Part shown: positions 25,250 to 34,701 of the stretch, in pieces
How the letters are laid out: each line of letters starts with the position of its first letter
Position numbering within the stretch: the first letter of the stretch is position 1
DNA from: Suilimivivens sp964614185
GTDB lineage: Bacteria; Bacillota; Clostridia; Lachnospirales; Lachnospiraceae
Reading direction: 5' to 3'
Assembly: GCA_964614185.1 (NCBI GenBank)
Contig: CAZTKJ010000010.1
Location: 1-64,000, forward strand
Length of the DNA: 64,000 bases
Made by a program: the position numbers and the translations under genes
Notes under the pieces: generated by a model
Database searches by the model: none
Seen by the model: only the letters and a program-made list of their open reading frames with translations
What the model was told of the DNA's origin: nothing

Positions 25250-26984
25250 TTACTAATCTCCTCATCATTAGAGCTTGATATTCCACATGTGCCTCTTTAC
25301 TTTCTAAAATAAACAGACCACTTCTCGCCCTACTTAATGCAACATACATAAGTTTCTCAGAATTAAATGTATCAATATCAACAAGAATAATTACAGCATT
25401 TTCTAAACCTTTGAATGACTGAATTGTCGAAAATGTAATATCATTTACTTTTGTAAAGTTAAAGTCTTTTATTTTTCTTTTTTCTACTCGCGACACGATT
25501 GAATTCTCCTTCCTTCTTGGAGAGAGAATTGTAATTTGATCATTAGAAATATGTTTCTCATCTAATAACAACAGCAGTTCTTCCAGTTTTTTAATAGCTT
25601 CCGCTTCTGAAGAACAAATTTTGTGCTCAACCGGTGGTCCATCTACTTTCGACCATAAATCATCTGGTGCTTCAAACCCTGTAATCGTTTGTATCTCTTG
25701 GCAAATCTGTTTTGTATTTCTGCAATTCTCTGTCAATTTACAGCGCACAAAAGCAGTTCTTTCTTCCAGTAAATCTAACAATTCTATACCACTAATTTTA
25801 TCATTGTAAATTGCTTGTCTCGAAAAATCTCCAAAAAACTTCCAGCTTCCCAAATCGAAACCTTTTCTAATAATCAGGTCAAAAATATCAATATACTTTT
25901 CATTAATTAAATCTTGTGCTTCATCTACAACAATTTCATCAAACTCTATTGGGCTTGTTAATAAAATTTCTTCCGCCATCATAGGCAACGTTTCTGTATA
26001 AAAGAGGTTCTTATTGTGATTATTAGTTGGAACACAAATCTGTTTCCCTGACTTAGCAACTACATCATAAAGTAATTTATGAAATGTCCCAACAAATTTA
26101 GGTCGTAAACCTTCCGATTTACTTGCAAAATATGAATGAAACCAATTTCCTATGCTAGCATTATAACAAATCAATGCTACATCTCTTCCTTCTGCAATTA
26201 GCTTTTCTGCCTGTCTAATAGCTAAAAGCGTTTTGCCTGTTCCTGCAGGGCCATAAACAATTGCACGATGATTTTCTTCTATCTGATCAACACATCTATA
26301 CTGTCTCTGCGTTAACTCCACAAGTTCTTGCTCCGCATACTTAATTTTTGCACTTATTGCAACCGCCTTATCAAAATCACCTCTTAATAAATTAGCAAGA
26401 TATTTAGCATCTTTTATTGTTGGTAGTTTTTTTTCATTAAAATGTTCATACAATTTTGTCACGTGTTGTCTTGCACCTTTTGCCAGACGTATTATGTACG
26501 ATTTTACATCTCCATTATCTTTACAATCAAACACTTGCCACGGCTCTTCATCAACTCCAACTGTTCCATAATCTATGTCTGGAAACATTACTCCTGACCA
26601 GTAAAATGTATTTGCCACATGGTAATGTGAAACGTCTATTTTTTCTCCAACGGCCTTCATCAAGCTATGAATACCTTCTCTGGCTTGGTCAAATGGACCT
26701 CTCTCTTTAGAATTTGTATTCCCCTTTCTGTCAGTAAAATACCAAATTCCATTTTCACGTTTTACTCGTCCCCCTTTTACTTCTAACGCGAATATACCTA
26801 GTTCAGGTGCTATAACTAAAAAATCAATTTCTCCATATGGTAGTTTTATATGCTCTACTAATCCAAGCGAATGTAAAACAATCCAATTCTCTGTTCCAAG
26901 TGCGTCCTGAAACCATTTAAAAACTCTACGTTCTGCACTGCTTTTTGTATTAGATGAAATAATTGACGGTATCATTCTTGCCAT
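25236..26984 (-). CDS. NERD nuclease-SF1 helicase fusion
   Basis: The 582-aa protein has an N-terminal NERD (nuclease-related) domain, with GEIDFLVIAPELG and ALEVKGGRVKR at about residues 50-80 forming the PD-(D/E)xK-like acidic/lysine set. An UvrD-like SF1A helicase follows: Walker A YGPAGTGKTLLAI near residue 246, Walker B VVDEAQDL near residue 352, an ENCRNTKQI motif and YVALSRARSGLF near residue 548. It overlaps both neighbours (13 and 14 nt), so it is locked into the operon. It is not a canonical DISARM component. It may supply the nuclease that the missing DrmC would otherwise provide; that is inference. Confidence 0.85.
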   Translation of the reverse strand: MARMIPSIISSNTKSSAERRVFKWFQDALGTENWIVLHSLGLVEHIKLPYGEIDFLVIAPELGIFALEVKGGRVKRENGIWYFTDRKGNTNSKERGPFDQAREGIHSLMKAVGEKIDVSHYHVANTFYWSGVMFPDIDYGTVGVDEEPWQVFDCKDNGDVKSYIIRLAKGARQHVTKLYEHFNEKKLPTIKDAKYLANLLRGDFDKAVAISAKIKYAEQELVELTQRQYRCVDQIEENHRAIVYGPAGTGKTLLAIRQAEKLIAEGRDVALICYNASIGNWFHSYFASKSEGLRPKFVGTFHKLLYDVVAKSGKQICVPTNNHNKNLFYTETLPMMAEEILLTSPIEFDEIVVDEAQDLINEKYIDIFDLIIRKGFDLGSWKFFGDFSRQAIYNDKISGIELLDLLEERTAFVRCKLTENCRNTKQICQEIQTITGFEAPDDLWSKVDGPPVEHKICSSEAEAIKKLEELLLLLDEKHISNDQITILSPRRKENSIVSRVEKRKIKDFNFTKVNDITFSTIQSFKGLENAVIILVDIDTFNSEKLMYVALSRARSGLFILESKEAHVEYQALMMRRLVNGRQ

Positions 26985-29566
26985 AAAACATTCTCCCTTT
27001 CTTCTGCAAGTATCTTATTGGTATCATTTATACTAACCGGTATCCATTCCTGACCCAAATCGATAACTTTAAATATTTTAACAGGTCCCACTTCTTCCAA
27101 ATTAAGTTCTATCGAATCCCAAATGTTATATGGATCTATTCGTTCTCCGGAAAGTAGTTTTTTTGCTATGCCTTCTGTTAATCGCTCAGATAATATTCGT
27201 CCTGCTTTGATATGTGCATTTTTTATAAAAGTTCCAGCATCGAAAATTTCATCTATTTTTTCCAACAATACTGTGTCTTTTGTCATTTGTGCTATAAAAA
27301 ATAAATCCTCTTTATCCTGAGGAATAATTATATCTTCTGCCAAAAGCCAGTTGCGCACAGTTTGTATATTTCTAGTACATCCCAAATTACATAGTGCATT
27401 ATATATATCTTCTAATGGGGAAAAAGCAAATTCAATTTGTAATGCTTCTTTCCAAAGTGCGGCAACCTTTCTAAAATATAGTTTATTATTTGCTTCTAAA
27501 ATATTATCAGCCACTTCTCTTATAATATCCTTTGAAGATTCTCGAACCACAATAAAATCGCCAATAACAAGTTCCTCAATTTCCTTCTTCTCTATCTTAT
27601 TATCTGTCTGTGCAATAATTTTTGAGGCTACCAATATCTTATGTCCGCTGGTATATAACGCAAATTCTCCTCCGACAAATCCTACAGGTTTTGCATCTAC
27701 TATACTTTCCTGCCCTTGGCTACTTCTGGACATATACTGACGATATCTGTTTTCTTGCATAATTAAATCAAAATCGTCTTTTTCACCTAACACGCTTTTC
27801 TCTACATCAGACATTTCAAACATTTTTGCCTTTTCATGAACTCGTATAGATTGATTTGCAAATGATTTCTCAGCAATTATTTTATTGTTTTGATTATTAA
27901 GTCCAATTTTCCATGACTTTGTATGCACGCTTTTCCAACGTTCCTCACATTCATAAGTGTAAATATGAATTTCCTCAACTAAATATCCATAAATTATCTT
28001 TCTCAGCATCGAAGCACTTAACCATCCTGAGATAATAGCAACGCTTGAATTATGTTTATCTAGCTTAAGAAAATCTTTTGCATACATTACCATAATGTTG
28101 GGACTGTAACCACTTTTAGCCAATCGCTCAATCCAATATCCCTTTACCTCTTGGATTGAATCATTATTGGCACAGATTAGATAAAATGAATCTATACGTC
28201 TATTCATTAAAAATAAATAAATAGCCTCAGTTTTTGGATAAGAATTCATTTTTCTAATCACTTCTTCAATATTTATAATGACTGTTTTTAAATCTTTATA
28301 AACTACTTCATCTATAAATATTTTCTCTTCTTCTAAACTCTTTTTACAAAATTCCACTGTTTCAGAAAACTGCTTCTTTTCTTTAACTTCGATTTCTCTT
28401 ACATTGCGGAGCATTGAATACGAGAGTGTCAGGAGTTTGCTAAATATGATATTTAATTTAGCAGATTCGTTTTCTATGAGGCGATTATAATGATATAAAA
28501 TGTTAAAACTATCACTTATTTCTGGTGCCGACAGACTATGATAATTAACTTTTGCTTTTACACATTTTTCTATTTTTCTAGCAAGCTTTATCCTATCGTT
28601 GCTTCTTACACTCTCTGAAATACTATCTTCATCCCATCTCCAAACATTAAACTTTCTATCCTTTAAAAACTTTAAATTAAAAGAATTCGCTGTATCAGTT
28701 ATACACAAAATTGGAATTTTATATTGTAACAAATCGTCCAACGCTGCCAACTGGCCCTCAACATCACACTCTGCCAGATTTATTATTACAGACTGCACTT
28801 TCGCCTCATTATTAATCGCTTTATTAACATAATCTATTTGACTTGCAAAACTTAGAGCAGGTATTCCTATATATTTCCCTTTTAAATTCTTCATTTCACC
28901 AGTATATTCCGTTGACGCCACCAGAAAATACTCTAGTAGCGAATTTCCGTCAATCAACAACTTATGTGCAAAATCCTGACTATTGGCTACTGATGCAACA
29001 TAAAAAAGTGTTTTCTTAACATGTGTTTTTATCTCTTTCAAATCTTGTAAATAATTTTTATGAATGCTCTTTTCTTCATCTATTTTTCTTTTTTCTTTAT
29101 GATATGATCCTACTTTAGATATTTTCTTCTTTGTATCACTTTTCTGAAAAAAGGGAGCCATTTCAATTGGGCAATAAAATCTGTCACAATCAGCAAACCT
29201 TAAATATATTGCTTTCTTACCGCCTAAAAGAGGTTCTTCTCTCACATCAAGAAATTCCATAACACAGTTTCCCAATTTGAGAATCTGTCCTGGAAAAAAA
29301 TCTTCCGGGGTATATTGATTTTCGATTTTGCCATTATACATATTAAAAATCAATTTTGCTATCATAAAAAGAATTGGAATTTGTTCACCATCTGGAAAAA
29401 CAAACACGTTATTTCTTCCTTGATTTTGAATCATTTTTTCCAACATAAAGACACTGGCCTTCACAATTGAAGGCAGTGTGATTTCTGTTCCGTCTATTAA
29501 TATACTTATATTATCAAGGCACTTCTCTTCATTTAGCACTGATTGTATATATTGTTCCCAATCCAT
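26972..29566 (-). CDS. drmE: DrmE-like large protein of DISARM operon
   Basis: The 864-aa cytoplasmic protein has no motif I recognise with certainty. Size and place between a DrmMII-type methyltransferase and DrmA match DrmE of class 2 DISARM. Two regions look like degenerate RecA-type halves: SVIINLAECDVEGQLAALDD near residue 265, with IPILCITDTANS after it, and VAIISGWLSASMLRKII near residue 515. No Walker A loop is visible. The last about 200 residues look like a beta domain followed by winged-helix repeats (IQTVRNWLLAEDIIIP). It begins 2 nt after the AIPR stop behind GAGGGA. The name is by analogy and the function is unknown. Confidence 0.6.
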   Translation of the reverse strand: MDWEQYIQSVLNEEKCLDNISILIDGTEITLPSIVKASVFMLEKMIQNQGRNNVFVFPDGEQIPILFMIAKLIFNMYNGKIENQYTPEDFFPGQILKLGNCVMEFLDVREEPLLGGKKAIYLRFADCDRFYCPIEMAPFFQKSDTKKKISKVGSYHKEKRKIDEEKSIHKNYLQDLKEIKTHVKKTLFYVASVANSQDFAHKLLIDGNSLLEYFLVASTEYTGEMKNLKGKYIGIPALSFASQIDYVNKAINNEAKVQSVIINLAECDVEGQLAALDDLLQYKIPILCITDTANSFNLKFLKDRKFNVWRWDEDSISESVRSNDRIKLARKIEKCVKAKVNYHSLSAPEISDSFNILYHYNRLIENESAKLNIIFSKLLTLSYSMLRNVREIEVKEKKQFSETVEFCKKSLEEEKIFIDEVVYKDLKTVIINIEEVIRKMNSYPKTEAIYLFLMNRRIDSFYLICANNDSIQEVKGYWIERLAKSGYSPNIMVMYAKDFLKLDKHNSSVAIISGWLSASMLRKIIYGYLVEEIHIYTYECEERWKSVHTKSWKIGLNNQNNKIIAEKSFANQSIRVHEKAKMFEMSDVEKSVLGEKDDFDLIMQENRYRQYMSRSSQGQESIVDAKPVGFVGGEFALYTSGHKILVASKIIAQTDNKIEKKEIEELVIGDFIVVRESSKDIIREVADNILEANNKLYFRKVAALWKEALQIEFAFSPLEDIYNALCNLGCTRNIQTVRNWLLAEDIIIPQDKEDLFFIAQMTKDTVLLEKIDEIFDAGTFIKNAHIKAGRILSERLTEGIAKKLLSGERIDPYNIWDSIELNLEEVGPVKIFKVIDLGQEWIPVSINDTNKILAEERENVLWQE

Positions 29567-29568
29567 TC

Positions 29569-31608
29569 TTATCCCTCTATATACCCTTTTTCCTTAGCTT
29601 CCTTCAAAATAATTTCTGCTTGTCTAGCCTGCTTCACAGACGGCTTTTTTCCTCTACCAAGAAGAGTTCCTATACTAAATGCAATACTCCTTTGCCATGG
29701 TTGTAGATTATTTGTTTCCTTGGCCCACTTCGAAATAGCTAACCAAACCTCTGCAGAAACACTAGAAATCTGATCTATCAACTCATTTTCTTCAGCAGTC
29801 GCTTCATTTAAAAATAATGATGTTGCACGACTAGTGGAAAATAAATTTCCCATACGCTCTTTAGATATAAGTTCTTTTTCTAAGTCTTCCGACAAATCAT
29901 ATTCCAAACTAAGTAAACTCTCCCAACAAGATTTTCTTTTACAGTACTCACTTATATTCGCAGCATTAGGCGGATTTGTAATAAAACGTTGTACCACTCT
30001 TGATACTTTTATAATTTCCTTTTCTAGCGCCTCCGATAATGCCTGCTCTTTCCATATCTTATCTAGATCTATTCTTTGAGCTGCTTTGTGAGAGAGAAAT
30101 CCAATTGTGTATGTAACAATGTTCGCTCTATATCCTCCGAACTGTTGCTGTTGCACTAATTTTTCTGTTCGTCTATAAATAATTGCTTTAGCAACTAATC
30201 TCTGATAATATCCTTCGTCAGGCAAGAAATTTCCTCTTTCACGAAGATTTACCATGAAACGTTTAAAATTCTTTTGCGCTCCTTCACTCACATAATATGG
30301 CAATTGATTCCATGTATTTTCGTATTTTGCCATATCGGTTTTAGTAAATAACGGATGCGTTTCTTTAAAGGCTTTTCTTTTTGCGGGTGTCCCTTCTCTA
30401 GCAACCATATCTGCATATTGACCTCGCGCTCTTTCAAAAAACCAATTATTTGGTTTTTGTCCATTTATGGCAGGTGCCCAAATAATTCTGGAAAGTTCTT
30501 CCATTTTTCTATTAAATGGATCATTTGATGAAAAATCTGCCATTTGAATCTTATTTTGCGTATTTGCACACTCAGATATCCTATGTACAATTTCATCCAT
30601 TTTCTTTTCCGTCTTTATAACTGATATTTTCATTTGAACGTATACTTTTGACAGTTCCAATGAACTATCCTTATCTTTTGATATATTATAAATAGATGCA
30701 GTTGTTTGCCCTCCATTAACAATTTGCATATCTCTAATTTTAGAAATATATCTTGTTCCATCAGCATCTGTAGAAACTGTAATACTTTCTGCTGTCACCG
30801 AAATACCATTGTTATATGCCAAAAACATGTCTGGCTCATTTCTTAGCGTATCTCGCAGTCCTTTATTAACAGCACCTTTAACCTGTAGAAATGATCTTAC
30901 ATTTTTCTCTAACAATCTAGAACCGTGCTCTTTATATATGGCTGCCAATATGCTTCCTGGAATTATACCTAAATAGGCATCATACGCATTACTACTTTTA
31001 TTAACTAAGCAAGGAATCCTCTCCGAAAACATTTTCTCAAAATCAATTTCTATGGTTTCACGCATCTTTCCAGATGACATACAACGATACAACCTATCCA
31101 TATCCCATATTTTAAATGCAATTTCGGTTTTATCTATTTTTATGTTCTTAAATGGTATTGGCTTACAATTACCATTCGTAAGTGCAATAATATTGACATT
31201 TTTGACCTTTTCTTTATTCAAATAAATGCTATGGGCAAATTCATATGTATCGTTTTCTTTTTCAAAAGATTTGTACAAATCATTTGTTGCTCTTCTATAT
31301 ATTTGTATAGCACGTTTTAATGCCGCATCAATATCTACTTTAGATGCATTTTGTATTTCTTTGCCTAAATAATAAATACTTACAAATATATCAAGAGACT
31401 CATAATCTTCTGAAAATTTATACGCATTCATCTGTAATCCGTGTGCTCTATACGGACACACAACAGGGCTATCAACCTCTCCTACTTCTTCTAAATAATC
31501 TAATATCACAGCTGTAAAAAAATCCTGTTCTTCCCATCCATATGTATCATTATCTTTTAACAATAGTATTTGTTCTGCAAACTCATTAAAAAAAGCTTCA
31601 AACGTCAT
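29569..31608 (-). CDS. AIPR-family abortive infection protein
   Basis: The 679-aa protein has the AIPR (PF10592-type) core: FLAYNNGISVTAESI near residue 265, MQIVNGGQTTASIYN near residue 290 and an ECANTQNKIQMADFSSND segment near residue 345. The N-terminal about 150 residues precede the core and may hold the nuclease-like fold reported for the family. AIPR proteins occur in abortive-infection loci and in islands with cytosine methyltransferases and Z1 helicases. Here it lies between the methyltransferase (41 bp) and DrmE (2 bp), an unusual place for DISARM. AGAAGGAG precedes the start. Confidence 0.85.
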   Translation of the reverse strand: MTFEAFFNEFAEQILLLKDNDTYGWEEQDFFTAVILDYLEEVGEVDSPVVCPYRAHGLQMNAYKFSEDYESLDIFVSIYYLGKEIQNASKVDIDAALKRAIQIYRRATNDLYKSFEKENDTYEFAHSIYLNKEKVKNVNIIALTNGNCKPIPFKNIKIDKTEIAFKIWDMDRLYRCMSSGKMRETIEIDFEKMFSERIPCLVNKSSNAYDAYLGIIPGSILAAIYKEHGSRLLEKNVRSFLQVKGAVNKGLRDTLRNEPDMFLAYNNGISVTAESITVSTDADGTRYISKIRDMQIVNGGQTTASIYNISKDKDSSLELSKVYVQMKISVIKTEKKMDEIVHRISECANTQNKIQMADFSSNDPFNRKMEELSRIIWAPAINGQKPNNWFFERARGQYADMVAREGTPAKRKAFKETHPLFTKTDMAKYENTWNQLPYYVSEGAQKNFKRFMVNLRERGNFLPDEGYYQRLVAKAIIYRRTEKLVQQQQFGGYRANIVTYTIGFLSHKAAQRIDLDKIWKEQALSEALEKEIIKVSRVVQRFITNPPNAANISEYCKRKSCWESLLSLEYDLSEDLEKELISKERMGNLFSTSRATSLFLNEATAEENELIDQISSVSAEVWLAISKWAKETNNLQPWQRSIAFSIGTLLGRGKKPSVKQARQAEIILKEAKEKGYIEG

Positions 31609-31649
31609 ATTCGCTCCTTCTCACACAGAATTCTTTTGCTAGTTATTTC

Positions 31650-32915
31650 TTACCCTTTTATTAACTGCTCCTTTAACTTTTCAGCTATTTCTTTTGCCAT
31701 CATTGGTGGAACTGCATTCCCAATCTGAACAAACTGAGATGTTCTCGGCCCTTCAAAGAAATAATTATCCGAAAATGATTGTAATCTCGCCGCTTCACGC
31801 ACAGTTATTGATCTATGCTGATTAATATCCGGGTGTATAAAATAATGTCCATCTTTTGATAAATGTGCTAAAATAGTATGACAATAATCCATATCTCCCT
31901 CTATTACTTTAAATCTATCTACAAATGAGGTCCGATTCCTATGTGTTTTTAACTCTTCTGGTAAATCATCATATTTCAACCTCTCATGTTGTTGATTATT
32001 AAACCATAAATCAATAGTCCTTTTATATATTTCAATATCTTGCTCCGTATGTGGTCTAGCTACATGATGCGTTAATACATCGGCATTTCCTCTAATACCA
32101 TTCTTACGCGCATATTTGCTTACTTCTATCTTACCATATTCAGAAGCACTTTCTCCTGGCTGCAAAATGTGCAAATCATTTAATAAATCTTCAACCTTTG
32201 CATTTCTACTAATTACATCAAAACTAGGATATTCATATCCCGTCCCTTTTAACCATCCAACTATGATTACCCTCTTTCTGCTTTGCAGCACCCCAAAATC
32301 TTTTGCATTTAATTCATGCGGTTCAATTTCGTAACCAACCCTTCTCATATAACTCTGTAAATTTCTAAATGCTTGTCCACCACGTGCCGTTCTAATTCCT
32401 GCAACATTTTCAAACACAAACATTCTAGGTTGGTATTTTATAAGAAATTGAACATACATCTTATATAATTCATTCCTTGAATCATCTTCCATTGGTACTA
32501 TCATATGGCTACTCTGCGCTCTTCCTACTAATGAATATGCTTGACAAGGTGGACCTCCTATAATAACATCGATTTTTTGTACTTCTTTTTCATTCATGAT
32601 AGTATCAATTCTTTGAAATATTCCTTTTATTGTTTTAGGGGACATCTCTTCATTGATTACCGTTTTCAATTCATCACTTGGCACCAACGCCAACAGTTCT
32701 TCTCTTGTAATTTCACCACGTTCATACTGATAATATTTTCTAAGCTTTTTTTTCTCTTTTAAATAAAAATATGCCATTCTCGTCTCTATAGTTTTAGCTG
32801 CATATTCATTCATCTCTACATGTGCGATGGACTGATATCCACTTTGTGTAAAACCTTCTGACAATCCACCAGCTCCTGCAAATAGATCTATATAACTAAG
32901 ACCATTCGTCTTCAT
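31650..32915 (-). CDS. drmMII: DNA cytosine-5 methyltransferase, DrmMII-like
   Basis: The 421-aa enzyme has all main C5-MTase motifs: I DLFAGAGGLSEGF near residue 8, IV GGPPCQAYS near residue 120 with the catalytic cysteine, VI FENVAG near residue 165, VIII QSRKRVIIVG near residue 205, and X FVQIGNAVPPMMA near residue 400. A charged insert (KEKKKLRKYYQYERGEI) lies between motifs I and IV. In class 2 DISARM this enzyme marks host DNA as self. ATG 32915 is chosen, with GAGG 11 nt upstream; a GTG just before it would overlap that site. No restriction endonuclease gene is adjacent. The recognition sequence cannot be read from the window. Confidence 0.9.
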   Translation of the reverse strand: MKTNGLSYIDLFAGAGGLSEGFTQSGYQSIAHVEMNEYAAKTIETRMAYFYLKEKKKLRKYYQYERGEITREELLALVPSDELKTVINEEMSPKTIKGIFQRIDTIMNEKEVQKIDVIIGGPPCQAYSLVGRAQSSHMIVPMEDDSRNELYKMYVQFLIKYQPRMFVFENVAGIRTARGGQAFRNLQSYMRRVGYEIEPHELNAKDFGVLQSRKRVIIVGWLKGTGYEYPSFDVISRNAKVEDLLNDLHILQPGESASEYGKIEVSKYARKNGIRGNADVLTHHVARPHTEQDIEIYKRTIDLWFNNQQHERLKYDDLPEELKTHRNRTSFVDRFKVIEGDMDYCHTILAHLSKDGHYFIHPDINQHRSITVREAARLQSFSDNYFFEGPRTSQFVQIGNAVPPMMAKEIAEKLKEQLIKG

Positions 32916-32966
32916 AATTCTGTGCACCTCATCATATCATCATTGTTGTCCAGTAAACGGAACTTA

Positions 32967-33231
32967 TTATTCTAACAGGAACATCTTTTCTAGCCCATTG
33001 TATCCTTTGCCTAAAATAATGTAGTAGCCTTTTATAGATGCTATCTGTATGTAGTTTTCTTTAGACAATTCTTTCATTAACTGATTTGTCTTAACCCTGC
33101 CACAATCAATAAGTGTAACTATTTCTTATCCGCTCAATGAATGCGTTTTTTTCATTGATTTTAATTTGTTTTTCGTCTAATATTAGTAATATCTTTGTCA
33201 TTTCAAATATAAAATCCAAAATATTATTCAT
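32967..33231 (-). pseudogene. Frameshifted small gene between abiEii and drmMII
   Basis: An ATG 4 nt after the abiEii stop opens 41 codons (MNNILDFIFEMTKILL...) ending at TGA 33106-33108. An overlapping frame from about 33120, without a start codon, continues TLIDCGRVKTNQLMKELSK... to a stop at 32967-32969. Together they would make one protein of about 90 aa with a helical N terminus and a KGYYIILGKGYNGLEKM-type C terminus, so a frameshift near 33110-33125 is the simplest reading. The family was not recognised. Two independent micro-ORFs are the alternative. Confidence 0.45.
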
Positions 33232-33235
33232 GAAC

Positions 33236-34090
33236 TCACTTATTCTCAAAACCCATAAAAATTTCATTCATCAATCCTACAACTGCATCATACGCATCCT
33301 CAAACGCAATATCCATCGCATATTCAAAATCTTTTTGATAATTTCCCCACTGTTTCCGCATAACCTCACTACTTTTGACAACTTCCATAATTCTACGATA
33401 ATCCTTAATCACTGCCTTTGAGCCACGTTTCTCCATTGTTGCATTCAATGCTACCCTTAAAGCATTGGGCTCTATGTTTGAACATTGCAGCTTAGTCAAT
33501 ATGTATATGTCGTAATAATCCCTTGGTCTTGTATTCTGATCTCCTCTGGATATTATGGTTTCCAATTTCTCAGCAATTATTGTTTCTAAGTTATAAGCAA
33601 GCACGAAGATACTCCTGTCTTCCAAAAGAAGTTTGAACTGATATTCGATTTCTTTTGGAGTTATCTTATCACCCGTGGTAATATCCAATTTCAAAGGAAC
33701 TTCCATTGGTGGATAATTTGCAGATAATGAAACACGATATCCTGTATAAACATCCCCTTCACGAATTTCTCTAATGCTACGAAAACTAAATGTCACATCA
33801 TCAGCTAATTCTATTTTACAGATTTCTTCAAACATTTCCCGGACAGTCTGTTCATTTACAGGCAATCCTTTTATTGTTGCATCCATATCCATAGTTGCTC
33901 TGGTATCAAGTCCGACCATTGCAGCAATCAAAAATCCACCTTTCAGAATAAAATTTTGCTGATACTTTGAAACAGATATTCGTTCCAACAATCTCTCCAA
34001 CATAAAATTCTGCATTACGAGCTGTGCTGATATATGTTTCTCTTTTGCAATATTTTTTATAATTGCCTTTAGTTGCATTGCATTCTTCAT
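33236..34090 (-). CDS. abiEii: AbiEii toxin, nucleotidyltransferase
   Basis: The 284-aa protein has a nucleotidyltransferase fold of the AbiEii/AbiGii type IV toxin family. FILKGGFLI near residue 47 and the metal-binding MDMDATIKG near residue 67 are visible, with a further KLDITTGD strand near residue 131 and RPRDYYDIYIL near residue 188, a typical family motif. Toxins of this class transfer nucleotides and cause reversible growth arrest during phage infection. It overlaps abiEi by 4 nt, the normal coupling. The last codons lead directly into a broken small gene. Confidence 0.9.
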   Translation of the reverse strand: MKNAMQLKAIIKNIAKEKHISAQLVMQNFMLERLLERISVSKYQQNFILKGGFLIAAMVGLDTRATMDMDATIKGLPVNEQTVREMFEEICKIELADDVTFSFRSIREIREGDVYTGYRVSLSANYPPMEVPLKLDITTGDKITPKEIEYQFKLLLEDRSIFVLAYNLETIIAEKLETIISRGDQNTRPRDYYDIYILTKLQCSNIEPNALRVALNATMEKRGSKAVIKDYRRIMEVVKSSEVMRKQWGNYQKDFEYAMDIAFEDAYDAVVGLMNEIFMGFENK

Positions 34091-34680
34091 AGCAGCACCT
34101 CCAGATACGATCTAAGTCTTGTTTCGACCTTTAAGATTTTTGCATACTCTGATAAAGTCGGAATATTCTTATCAGGCTTAGATGCATAACGTTTAAATGC
34201 TTCCGTCACAATCTGAATATCCACGCAGCTATGAGGTCTTAAAATATCACAAAGTGTGCGTTCTACACTATAAGCTCTTACTGTATTTCCTCCCGGTGTA
34301 GTCACTTCTGCTATTCCCAAATCATATAACGCTTTCTTACACTGCACACATCGGATATTCTCTTGCTTTGGTTTTGTTAAATTATAATTCACCGGAAAAG
34401 TCATATGATATCTGTTCGGTGTTCTATCTGTTAGATCCCATAGAAACAATGCCGTTTCATGAGAATAAATCCCTCTTTTAAATCGATTCTGCAAATTGAA
34501 AATCTCATCATCCCAGACATCTGGCAAAATATAAACACCTCTGGCAGATTTCTCAATCACATCTTTATCAACAAGATATTTGATATTCCCACGTGAAAAA
34601 CCTGCTGCAACCACCATTGCAGTAGTAACTGTGCCATTATTCTCTTTAGCCATCTTGATAATCTCTTCAATTGCTCCCAC
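34087..34680 (-). CDS. abiEi: AbiEi antitoxin, transcriptional repressor
   Basis: The 197-aa protein has an N-terminal winged helix (VTTAMVVAAGFSRGNIKYLV with GVYILPDVW, residues about 17-56) and a C-terminal antitoxin domain (SHETALFLWDLTDR, YSVERTLCDILR). AbiEi neutralises AbiEii and represses its own promoter by binding inverted repeats. The gene starts with GTG behind AAGGAAGAG. A promoter flanked by a perfect 14-bp inverted repeat lies 22-68 bp upstream, the expected operator layout. It is the first gene of the long leftward defence run. Confidence 0.9.
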   Translation of the reverse strand: MGAIEEIIKMAKENNGTVTTAMVVAAGFSRGNIKYLVDKDVIEKSARGVYILPDVWDDEIFNLQNRFKRGIYSHETALFLWDLTDRTPNRYHMTFPVNYNLTKPKQENIRCVQCKKALYDLGIAEVTTPGGNTVRAYSVERTLCDILRPHSCVDIQIVTEAFKRYASKPDKNIPTLSEYAKILKVETRLRSYLEVLL

Positions 34681-34701
34681 AATAATTTCTCTTCCTTTTT
34701 G

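Noticed and set aside
33135..33157. Hairpin CAATGAA/TTCATTG as a terminator between abiEii and drmMII
   Set aside because: The stem is only 7 bp and AT-rich, with no U tract on the minus strand, so it is unlikely to stop transcription.
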